Shown: one piece after another, positions 12,494 through 22,500 of the stretch
How the letters are laid out: each line of letters opens with the position of its first letter
Numbering within the stretch: position 1 is the stretch's first letter
Assembly: GCF_000002985.6 (NCBI RefSeq)
Contig: NC_003284.9
Coordinates: 3,038,001 to 3,102,000 of the forward strand
Length of the DNA stretch: 64,000 nt
Reading direction: 5' to 3'
Origin: Caenorhabditis elegans
Lineage: Eukaryota; Nematoda; Chromadorea; Rhabditida; Rhabditidae
The notes under the pieces: generated by a model
What the model saw: only the letters and a program-made list of their open reading frames with translations
Databases searched by the model: none
Told to the model about the DNA's origin: nothing
Position numbers and translations under genes: made by a program

Positions 12494-15400
12494 TCACTCC
12501 ACATCACTCTCCTCCGTTTCCTCCGAGTCATTCTTCTCAAACGGCGAAGTATTCGAGCGTCCGCGTCTGCAACAATAAAATTTTTTCGATTGTTAAAAAC
12601 CATATTTTTTATGAATTTCATTTTTGATCATTGAGGTAGTTGTTAGGATTTTGATGATTTTTATTATTCTCGACGAATGTGAAAATTCAAAGTTATTATT
12701 TCGGTTTTCATGCCAGTTAGGCGCGGGTGGGGTTCGCTTCATGATATCGTTTTGTTTATATTTTTTTGTAGAAACTGAGTGTTTGTAAGGCTTAGAAAAA
12801 GCTCTACAAAAGCTCTATTGCTTACAAAAAATGTGAAATTACAATTCCTGCAAAAGATATTGATTTGAAAATTTTTCTATTATACATTCACCTTTTTTGG
12901 GATACGTTGAAATTTGGGGAAATTTATGGAAATAGCTCGTTAAGAATTTTTACAAAGTGTTATATGTAATTCCTATGTAACTGTATTATGGTTTTGTCAC
13001 AAAAATCACGGTAGCGGGCCTCGAGGCTGCGGATTTTTTATCGCAAAAAATGCGCGCTTTTGGAAACTATAGTTGTTCATATAGGTTATTTTTTATTTTG
13101 TCATTTGGTTTGTACCTGAATTCTCTAATTTTGTTTAAAAAATATTGTTATATTGAAACACAAGGAAAACGAATTTCAAAACTCGGTTGTCACAAAGCTG
13201 TGAAATTTAAATTCACAGCAAATATTGCAAAATTCTATAATATTTCAAAACTCACTTGAAAAGATTCATATCAAATCCACCAAATGCTCCTAAAGTTGGT
13301 GCACGTCTTCTGGCAGCATGCAAGTCCTCGTTCTCTTGCTCCATCTGACGCTTCTTTGCTCGTTTGGTCATCCACAGGTGGAATCCATCGTGTGCTGGTA
13401 TATCCGATTCGGTTCTTGTTCGCAATTTAATTTGCTGCAATCGAATTTTGGTAAGAAAACAAGTTATCCGGATACTCAATGAAATAACGGGGAAAAAACA
13501 ACGGAGAAAAAAACTTACGTCACTCGTGTTGCTTTCCCGCTTCTTTTCTTTATCTCTTCTGAACGAGTCACGAACAACGGCGGCAAATTTGATTCGAGTT
13601 TGGGGATGTGACGGAGGGAAAGTGCAGACCAACATTCTAAACACCGGTTCCATATCCTGAAATTTTTACGAGGAAAGTTTCGAGAAAAAAGTTGATCAAA
13701 CTTACGTGAAAAACTTTGTAACCCGGCCCCTTGTGATTAGAACTGTGAATTCTGTCCAATTGATCTTCAACAGAATTAATCATGTTAAAGAACATCTGGT
13801 ACAACTGAGCATAGATTGATGTATTCACGATAGAAATGAGTGCAAGACCCAACAGGAACGCAGCCGCCAGGAATGGAGAATACTAAAAATTTTTTAATAG
13901 GAAAAAACCAAAATAATTTATGAACCTGAATATTGTAAGGCATGACATCACCCAATCCAATTGTTGTCAAGCTGATGAATGTGAAATAAAACGCATCGAA
14001 GAAACCGATTCCTGAAAATTGAGGCAATGGTTAGATAAAAATAGAGGGCCAAATATATTAAAATATAAATATAAATATTTGTCAAATTTTTGTAAAGAGG
14101 AAAATTGTTAAACCACTATTATATTGCCAAAAAATTTTGTTTTATTTACACTGAAAATTGAGGCAATGGGTAGATAAAAATAGAGGGCCAAATATAAATA
14201 TCATTTACTATATATAAAGCGCTTATTCCGTTTGTCCATAGTTTGTAGTCTATGTAGTCTTTGTAGTCTGCGAAGTTTTAGCTTCTGGAGGGATAGTGAG
14301 TTGGGGTTAGTGTAGGGATATAGTCGGGGTACGGTAGTGGTACAATGGTGGTACGGTAGGAGTACTGTATGATTACGGTAGTTTCAGAAAAAAAATGGTT
14401 TTCAGCTCCAGAAGTCGGGGCCGCGCCGGAGGTGCGGTCCACGGCTGGTTAAAATATAAATATAAATATTTGTCAAATTTTTGTAAAGAGGAAAATTGTT
14501 AAAAACCACTATTATATTGCCAAAAAATTGTGTTTTATTTACACTTAAAATGTTCATATTTCTGAGTTATAGGAGCTAAAGTGCTTTCACAAAGAGTGTC
14601 AAAAACTGAGTAATTGCCACATTTTTGACTGTCAATAAAAAATTTTCAAAAAATTTTCAAAAGGTTTGCTGTAATATTTTATCATTTTGGCACTATAGAA
14701 GTGGTTTTTAACATTTTCTTTAACGACACACAAACTTTAAATTGTGGAAAAAAAAAATTTCCTGGAATTCCTAACTCAACTTTTATATGTACTATACTGA
14801 ACCTAAAACAAAGTAAATTTCATGTTGTTGTACGTACCCGGTTTGTTGCCTTCATTATGGTCAAACATTTTTATAGTAAGTGTGCAAATCAAAATGTATG
14901 CCAGTACAAGAAACAGTGCAAGCCACATTGGAAGCAATATTTCGTTCTTCTTACGGTTAACAGGCTGCTTCCGAAGTTTCCTAAAAATCAGTAAACTTGA
15001 AAAAAAACTTAAAAATTCCATTCACTTGTATTTCAGAAGAAGAAATATGTAGCCATTTGTCAATATCTTCTGAAACCATTCACCAATGTCACCAAGCACT
15101 ACTAGCATAATGGGCAGGCCAATCGACGCATAAATCATGGATAATGTTCTTCCCCATACTGTTTGACAAGATATTGTACCATAACCAATTGTTGAGAATA
15201 AAGTCATTGAGTAGAAGGTTGCCGATGAAAAGTACCACATCAAATGCATATCTAAATTTTCAGCTTTGTGCCATACACTTCCATGAAATCTTCCTTCTGC
15301 CTCTAACATTGTTTTGTAATATCTCTAAAAAACAACGTTCTTGAATTAATATTAACTAGTTAAATCTTACTTTTATAAGTTTTGCCAACTTGTTAACCCG

Positions 15401-16413
15401 ATCTGTCCCATTTGTACTTAGCGTAACGTTAATTATATCTGTAGTTTCTTCATCAATTATACCTTGCATTAAAACAATAGTTTCTTTTAAATCCTGAAAT
15501 ATATGATACAATTTTTTAATGTATTTTCATGAATAACTAAAAACTAACCTCCAGTTCTCTTGGAGATTCCAACTTTTCGAACATAAAGCCGCCGAGAAAA
15601 ACATATCCGACAAGTAAAGCAATCAATGTGACATGCCTTATGCCGAATTTATGATGATAATATGCAAGCCATGCGAAAAACCGTGTTATTTCTGAAAGCT
15701 AGGTATTTTTTAAAATTATTATGTTTTAAACAAACTTTGTTTTCGTATCTGTTTTTTCCGTTCCTTGTATTTTTTCTCATCAAATTCGAAATGAAAACCG
15801 AACGGTGACATGTCTTCAACTTTGCTCATGTGTGTGTCGATTTTGAGAACTATGCAATTATTTCGCTCCTGAAATTTGCTTTTAATGCCTATTTTTCATT
15901 CCAGTGGACTAATCAATATCATGACGTAAAATAAAGTTTTACTTAAAGTTTTACATATAAGTTTTTAATGTGAATTTCTTAACACTGACAGGGTATACTT
16001 TGATAGTTTTTGGTTTCATCAAAATTTCGGCATGAAAAAATACATGTCAATTATTTCTCAATAATTCAACAAAATTTTGATAAAACCAAAAACAACCGAT
16101 CTGCCGGAGGTTCAAGACTAATAAAAAGTCATTTTGGTCATGGACTGTATAATTCTTAACAAAAAATACAAACAGAATTTACATTTGTATTTAAAAAAAA
16201 AACTGTAAAAAATCTGGAATACATCTACCTGACAGGTATCAAAGTATTGTATAATTTATTTTATTATTAAACCTTTTTTAGAATTAAAAAAAAAAACATA
16301 CTGTTAGATGGTTTTTGATGATTCGACTCCTGGCCTGAATTTCGGACTCTTCTGAAATCAATTCTCATTTACCATAGTCTTAGCTAGAACCACTTACTGA
16401 TGGCAACATCCAT
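12494..16413 (-). CDS. TWK-type two-pore-domain K+ channel (TWK-1 of this window)
   Basis: Twelve exons, 519 aa: 16398-16413, 16302-16351, 15736-15868, 15549-15691, 15371-15493, 15026-15324, 14838-14980, 13926-14011, 13706-13882, 13519-13656, 13256-13434, 12494-12566. After a cytosolic N-terminus comes M1 (about residues 78-97, VTLIALLVGYVFLGGFMF), then an extracellular cap with N-glycosylation sequons (NVT, NGT). Pore loop 1 has STIGYGT, followed by M2, M3 (about 270-290), pore loop 2 with TTIGLGD, then M4. Both selectivity filters are canonical, so this should be a K+-selective leak channel of the plasma membrane. The C-terminus is cytosolic, basic then acidic (ends EETEESDVE). Exon 11 ends AA|GTGAGT inside AAG TGA, so retention of the last intron would truncate the protein after 496 residues. 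Intron 7 holds a duplication and a Helitron. Which twk gene this is I cannot say. Confidence 0.9.
14012..14545. repeat. tandem duplication in TWK-1 intron 7
   Basis: Copy 1 (14012-14151) abuts the exon-8 acceptor; copy 2 (14152-14200 plus 14449-14545) is nearly identical but split by the 248-bp Helitron. Shared markers are GAGGCAATGG, ATAGAGGGCCAAATATA, GTAAAGAGGAAAATTG and TTTTATTTACACT. Copy 1 therefore serves as an unoccupied reference for the insertion. Confidence 0.85.
14201..14448 (+). mobile_element. 248-bp non-autonomous Helitron
   Basis: It begins TCATTTACTATATATAAA and ends CTGG preceded by a GC-rich hairpin (CCGCGCCGGAGGTGCGG). It is flanked by A on the left and T on the right: the Helitron signature 5'-A|TC...CTRR|T-3' with no target duplication. 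The interior includes an inverted CTTCTGGAG/CTCCAGAAG pair and one reverse-complement unit of the 123-bp satellite found in the large Helitron. Both ends match those of the element at 34976-39777, so the two are siblings. It has no ORF. Confidence 0.85.
15985..16250. repeat. foldback element in TWK-1 intron 2
   Basis: Inverted segments GTTTTTGGTTTCATCAAAA (left) and TTTTGATAAAACCAAAAAC (right), with outer CTGACAGGGTATACTTTGAT and ATCAAAG...CCTGTCAG-like arms (CTGACAGGTATCAAAG on the right). Probably a small decayed DNA transposon. Boundaries are approximate. Confidence 0.4.
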
Positions 16414-17420
16414 GTTTCCTGATTTTCATCCAGATTTTTCCTCTCCGAATTTAGGTGCAATTATTTCACCACTGTAGAAACGGGAGGCAATCTTTTGTCT
16501 CCGAACCCGCGTTGAACGGAAAAGTGACTGCTCTTGGAGAAGAATGATAGGCCGACCATCATATTGTTTTACTGCCTACATTTATGGCTCTTTTTCGTCA
16601 GTACTCTCATCAAGGGCTCTTATCAAGCACTTTACAAAATATACTTCTCTTCCTGATTTACTACCGTTTATGGAATTGTGCTTCAATATTGAGTGCATCA
16701 GGAGCAGCCACGATTGATGATGCAACTACCCAACTGCCGCGTGATTTTAAAAAGTCGTAAAATGTTGCAATTTATGTTGCAAGTGATTGTGGATTTTTAC
16801 GAAAATTTGCGGCTAGAATGCATTTGAAAATGAATCTACATATAAATTTGTTTCAATATTAAGCAAACAAAACTAAATTCTATTTTGAAAAAGTAAGGAA
16901 TTCAAAAATTTGAACACGTGGTTATGGTAGTGTTTATGATTTTTTGCTCTCTACTCTTTTTATTGAAACTATACCATAAAAGAGAAGCGTGCTATCATTT
17001 CAAGTCGTTAACGGCCACTGTGCACCCGATAACCGTTAAGCTGACATTTTCATCGCATTAACTTCACATTTCTCGAAGTGTTTGATAAAAATGGTTTGAT
17101 AGAGCAACTCTGGGTCTATATTTAGAATTTTCAACATCTTCGGTAACTGGAACATTTTAAACTTTTATACCACTCGGTTCACCAAGTGAATCTACCTTGA
17201 TTTTTATTAGTTTTATCAATGTAATAAAAAATATAAAAATCAAAAATAAAGGAAGTCAATCGAGAATGTCGACGATTTTAAAACTTAAATATCGAAAGCC
17301 AAATACACATGCAGACTACCAAGCTAGTATATATTATGAGAATTTTTGTAATGACTGGTATTATATATGAACGTTGTTTTCTTGTTGACGAAGCATTAGA
17401 AACAATGCGTGCTAAGATGA
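16414..17420. other. intergenic region between TWK-1 5' end and rsef-1 3' end
   Basis: One kilobase holding the TWK-1 promoter and the rsef-1 3'UTR. An in-frame stop lies upstream of the TWK-1 start. I see no additional gene or recognisable RNA. Confidence 0.6.
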
Positions 17421-20400
17421 TTAAGAACCACGACACTTTGAGAAACATCCACCCTTCTTTGCAACTGCTGGATTGAGCACAACACCTGTTGAGCGAATTT
17501 CAACATCTTCTACTGCCATGAGCTCTCTGAACAAATATTATTTTGCGTCACATGCTCAACTTTTGATCTATAACCTGGTTAGTGCCAACATAGCGTTATC
17601 AATGTTACTTCCGTCTAAAGCACTGGTTTCCATGAATAGAACTCCCATCGCCTGAAATAATTGGAAAGTAACAATACGTGACAAATTCAAAAATACATAA
17701 AATACATACCGCAGCCATACTTGCACCATCTGTCTTTGCCACCGAGCCTGGCGTCGAAATACGCATATCAACCTTGTTTCCTACCAAAATGATCGGAATA
17801 CTCCTTTCTGTTGACTCCTTTATAGTCTCAATCCAGTCGCGAACACGGAGAAACGACTGCTCCGCACAGACGTCATAGACTAGGATTGCTCCATCAGCTC
17901 GACGAAAATATGATTTACAAAGTGATCGGAAACGTTCTTGTCCCGCGGTGTCCCATAGCTGAAGTGCAACGTTTCTTCCGTCAACATTGACAGTCTTCAC
18001 GTGAAAATCTACGCCAAGTGTGCTGGGGAGCTGATTTGTGAATTGACGACGGATCACCCGCATTACAAAACTACTTTTTCCAACAGCGGCGTCTCCACAC
18101 ATCACGATACGGAACGTTCTTTCAGCTGGGCCGTTAGCATCATTGAGGCCCTATAAAAAATTAGTATAACAATAAGTCAACCCTAGAATACAATTGTTAT
18201 ACTTTAATTAGAAGCCGCCGACATTTCACGAGTTTCGCGCCCCACTGTGTTTAACGTGACAGCGACACGCTCTGAAGAAGATGTATGGGGCGTGGTGCTT
18301 TGAAATGTCAAACACAGTTGGGCGCGAAACTCATGAGATGTCGGCGGCTAATATTGGTTGAAAGTCCTGATTTTCGATAAAATTTTTGCATTTTTTCCTA
18401 CACTCCACGCAGTTTCTTTATTATAGCTAAAATGCACAAAAACATTTCATACATTTTTGGCCGATGCAGCACATTTAGTGTGTTGCAATCAAAAATTATA
18501 AACACATCATCACAAATGATTATGTTGCTATTTTATCGCGTTTATCACGTCTTAACCACCTATTCTTCAGTGAAACTTTAGGGAAACTGAGACATAGCTT
18601 ACCATAAGATCTCCCGGAGTATCGAGCCCTTGCAAGCTATGCGCATCGTCTAGAATCAATGATGTTTCTGGCACTGAAATTATTAAAATAAAGTACACGA
18701 ATAAAATTCACTTTCCTCGATTGTTCCGAAAATCGTACCTTGCTCCTCAGTACTAATCGCATGAAGTGGCACGGATCGGAACACGTTCGTGGACGTTTGA
18801 AAGTTCTCCACAGAATTACGATTCGAGCTGAGCAATCCGGGAGAAGGAGTTCTCAAATTGAACTGTCGGAGAACAGATGCTCTGCTATCCAGTGCATCGC
18901 GGAGGCTTTCATTGGTTTCGTGCAATTTGCGATTGGCATCACTGAAATTTTAGGTTTTTAGAGCTTTAATAGGGCCGGAAGCTCACAATAGGAGTTGCAA
19001 TTGTTTCCTGACAGATTCACTTTCCTCGGTGGCGTGGGAAGCTTGATCTGAAGAGCTTAATGAATTAATAGGTTCAAGTTGAAATAAAATACCTCTTCTT
19101 GCAGAAAGTTCATCCTGCTTCTGATCAAATTCACATCTGACTTGTGCAAGCTCACTCTTGATCATCGCCAGTTCGAGATGGTTTTCAGCAAGATTTTGTC
19201 GCAAGTCGTTATTTTCCTCATTTACAACCTACAACTCATTGCTGTATCAAGGGAATGGTGCAGCTCCACATTTCGAATCAAACTTTATTAACTCACTTTC
19301 AGTTTATCAGACAACTCTTTTTGATGGTTCAGCCGTTCATTTTCTCGTTCAAGAGCTTTTTCCATTTTCTGCAGTCTTTCTATGTTGTTTCTCATTTCTG
19401 ACATTTCATCCGACATTCTTTGGCGCATTTCTTCTTTCTCTTTTGTCAGACGGTCTCGCTCCTGAAGTATTATTTTTGTGGGGGGAAAAGACTTGTAACG
19501 CCACCTCTTGCCGGGCTTTCATTTCTGTGAGCTCCAGTTGTTGGTCAACTTCGCTTTCCATCTCTTCCATTCTACGATTGTACATTTCACGTTCACTGGA
19601 AAATATAGTATTTTTACAATTTAGTATTCACTGAGTAATATAATTGATTTGCATTTGCAGGCTTAGAAAAACACTGATCTTAAGCCTACTATGGACAACA
19701 GGGGTCCCATAAAGTTTTCTACACAAGCGCCCGTGTCAGCTATGTTTTTTTTTAATAAATGAAACTGAAGTATCACTAAATAAGACAAACTTATATTAGA
19801 TTGTCATAACATTTTTGTACGGCTTCCATGTGAGCGCAGAGCGGCGTCGGCGTTTCACGCAAGCGGCCGACACGTTAGGTGTTCCGCGCCGCACTATACA
19901 TGCGGATACGTTGCGGCGAGGCGACTCACCGGCCGGGGAAAGCGCCTAACCGGCGCCCAGATGAACCCAACATTTTTTCAAAAATACATAGTGTTTTAAC
20001 AGTGATGTAACGAATTTTTTGTGATTTTCATCTAAAATCAGAATGGTTTTGAAAGTCAGATATAATTTATTACTTGGTTTTTTGTTTCAATTGCAAAACT
20101 GTGCTTACCTTGCATAAATACGTTGAAGTCGCTCATTTTCATGCTTCTTCTCTGATAGTTCTTTGTGAAATGATCCAACAACTCTCTCAAACTTCCTTAA
20201 CAATGCAGGAACACCAGATGACTGTAGTTGTTCGTACAGCACCAATACTTCTTCTTGGCTGAAATTATATTTGTCTTTTTTCAAAATAGAAAATTCTTAC
20301 CATGGAACGCTAAAGTCAATGTTAATATTTGTATCGGACTCTGAATGATAGTGTTCTTCGTCAAATACTCGGATCGCTGGTCGAGAGGAAGTCGAGTCAC

Positions 20401-21385
20401 TTTCACTGTCAAACATTTGTTCATCACGTAGAAACATTGGTGGGTCCTCTACAGCAACCGATGCTCGACGCTGCATACCATTCAGGCCTAAAATAAATTT
20501 TAGAACTTGAAACAAAATTTCTAAACCTTTACCATGACTTTCTCCGTGCTGTACAGTGTCTTGGAAACCCCGCAAAAATTCCAACTTCTCAATTTTTCCA
20601 GAACCATCTTGATCCAACTCCGTGAATATGAAACGCAAATCCTGAAATTCAACAGTTTTTTTTTCAGTTAGTAGAGAAATTGTTTCAAATCGTTCCTATA
20701 ATGCTAAAATGTCAAAATATCACAGAAAAAATTATCAATAAAATTTTGGATTATTTAGATATAAAGCTAAAAACGTTGAATCTCATATCACAATTTTGGA
20801 AAATTTGAAACTTTTTTCCACCAAATTAAATATTTCAATAGCGTTTCAATTTGTGTATTTCATCATTCCAGAGGATCCAAACTTGCAGCAATGCTTACAA
20901 TCACTCAAAAAAGTCCATAATTTTAAAAAGTTTGACAATTTACCAAAACTCTGACTGAAAGTTATCAAAAACTTATTATACCTACCGACGATAATTCACT
21001 TTGAATTAACATAGCTCAAATAGCTTAAAATTTTTGCTACTGCATTTCCATATTTAACTTGTACCCCTTCTACCCTCACTTGATTAATTTTGACAGCTAC
21101 TAATTCCGTTCATTTTTGTTTTATCAAAATTTTTTCAAACAGCTAAACAACAGAGATATGAGCCGTCAAGTTGAGGGTATGGGGGTGCTATTCTTATAAG
21201 AAAAACAGACAAAAAAATTATTTGTTAAAATCTACATTTTGTAATACTTCAAATTTTTAGCAAAAATCGCAACTTACATTATCATCAAGCTGTGGGCACA
21301 CTTTCCTCAAATCCTCCATCGTCAGGTATCCCTTGGATTCGGAGTCGCAGAGAGAAAAGAGATTCTCCACCTCGGGTTTCGACAT
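17421..21385 (-). CDS. rsef-1: RSEF-1, RASEF/Rab45-like EF-hand coiled-coil Rab GTPase
   Basis: Thirteen exons, 634 aa: 21278-21385, 20533-20641, 20301-20487, 20109-20258, 19505-19595, 19297-19461, 19093-19228, 18987-19047, 18739-18941, 18603-18673, 17710-18150, 17575-17651, 17421-17526. Two EF-hands: loops DSESKGYLTMED (residues 14-25) and DQDGSGKIEKLE (46-57); the second has full Ca2+ ligands, the first a weaker set. A long acidic/basic coiled coil runs from about 130 to 370. The C-terminal Rab domain (428-634) has the P-loop GDAAVGKSS (446-454), WDTAGQERF (493-501), NKVD (552-555) and ETSAL, and ends CFSKCRGS with cysteines suited to prenylation. This architecture is the RASEF/Rab45/Rab44 group, Rabs that also dimerise and sense Ca2+ in membrane traffic. 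Exon 5's donor (GAG|GTGGCG) is the weakest junction; all phases agree. The start was chosen 9 nt after a TTTTGCAG acceptor. Confidence 0.93.
18213..18349. repeat. foldback element in rsef-1 intron 10
   Basis: About 137 bp with terminal inverted repeats of about 45 bp, outermost AGCCGCCGACAT and ATGTCGGCGGCT. The arms also share GAGTTTCGCGCCC and ACTGTGTTT. The short unique loop is around 18255-18300. A MITE-like non-coding element. Confidence 0.75.
19826..19955. repeat. GC-rich block in rsef-1 intron 4
   Basis: A 130-bp island rich in CGGC/GCCG words (GGCGTCGGCG, AAGCGGCCGACACG, GCGGCGAGGCGAC, CTAACCGGCGCC) inside an AT-rich intron. The outer GGCGTCGGCG and GGCGCC words are partly self-complementary. 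It looks like a dispersed repeat fragment and has no coding potential. Confidence 0.4.
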
Positions 21386-21393
21386 GGTTCGTC

Positions 21394-21401
21394 GTCTCTG
21401 C
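21394..21401 (-). promoter_or_regulatory. probable SL trans-splice acceptor of rsef-1
   Basis: TTTTGCAG on the minus strand, with AG just upstream of the short leader AGACGACGAACC before the start codon. No intron donor is apparent immediately upstream, which is typical of an SL1-spliced worm gene. A longer in-frame N-terminus from an upstream ATG is thereby disfavoured. Confidence 0.5.
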
Positions 21402-22465
21402 AAAACTGCGGGTGCGAATGATATGCGAGGGCGGAAAACGGGCAAAAACGGCCACGGTGGAACTATAAAAAAACACACACACACATAGCTATGCATTATA
21501 TCGATTGACAATTTATCGGAAGCTAGCTGCCTTTAACAACAGTCATGGGAGTGAACGAGGGGGAGCTGTTTTTAAACAAAAATCGGGAACAAAAATTATC
21601 ACAAACAAAAAAATATTTTTCGAAATTTCAAACCACAAAAAATATGAATGTGTCGAACCGCACCGTACTATGTGATCGGATCAGATTTAGAGAAAAAGAA
21701 TGAAGAAGAAATTAAAATCGCCCCAAAAAAAATCGTTCTGTTTATTGTATTGTACGTGTACACAAACGGTGGAAAATAGAGAGAAATGGGAAAAGCGTGG
21801 CAATTTTCCTTTTATGGTTGTGAAACTTTCTATTCGTCACAAAGAGTTCTCAAATAAAGGGCGATGAGCGGAAGAGCATTGCTTTTGAATCTGGCAAAAA
21901 AAAAATAAACGAAAATAAAATCATTGTTATTGTTATTGAGTGGAGAAGCGTATGAATTTTTGAAATCCTCATACAAAAACGCAACACAACTTTTAAATTC
22001 AGTTAAAATCCTTATTGTTTCATCAGTCTTCCCCATAAATTTTAGATTTTCCCGACTATCCGGATTTCGGTTGTTAGTCCCTGTTTCTCTAAAAATTATT
22101 CATTAAACCAAAAGCACCCAATTCTTTTCAATAACTATGTAATACCCGGAACGTTTTTGTGTTCACTGACTCAGCTTCAAATTAAACTTGTCAAGTGGTG
22201 GTCTATGGAATAGACAATGAGTGAGGGGTACAGTAATGAATTGAGAAAAAAAGTGGAAATAATTAATAACAAAAATTACATAATATTTGAGGGAATATAA
22301 TAGTTTGAGAACAAAGGTTTCGTGTTGTTAGATCTGCGAGTGGTGGCCCCACCTTTCCCGCAGTATATGCACAGTTTAATCAGCTGTACAAAATTTGACA
22401 ACAGAGGAATTATGGTCGACTGTTTTCAGTTGGTATTTCGCAATATATTTTTCCACCGATTTCTA

Positions 22466-22500
<35 letters not shown>

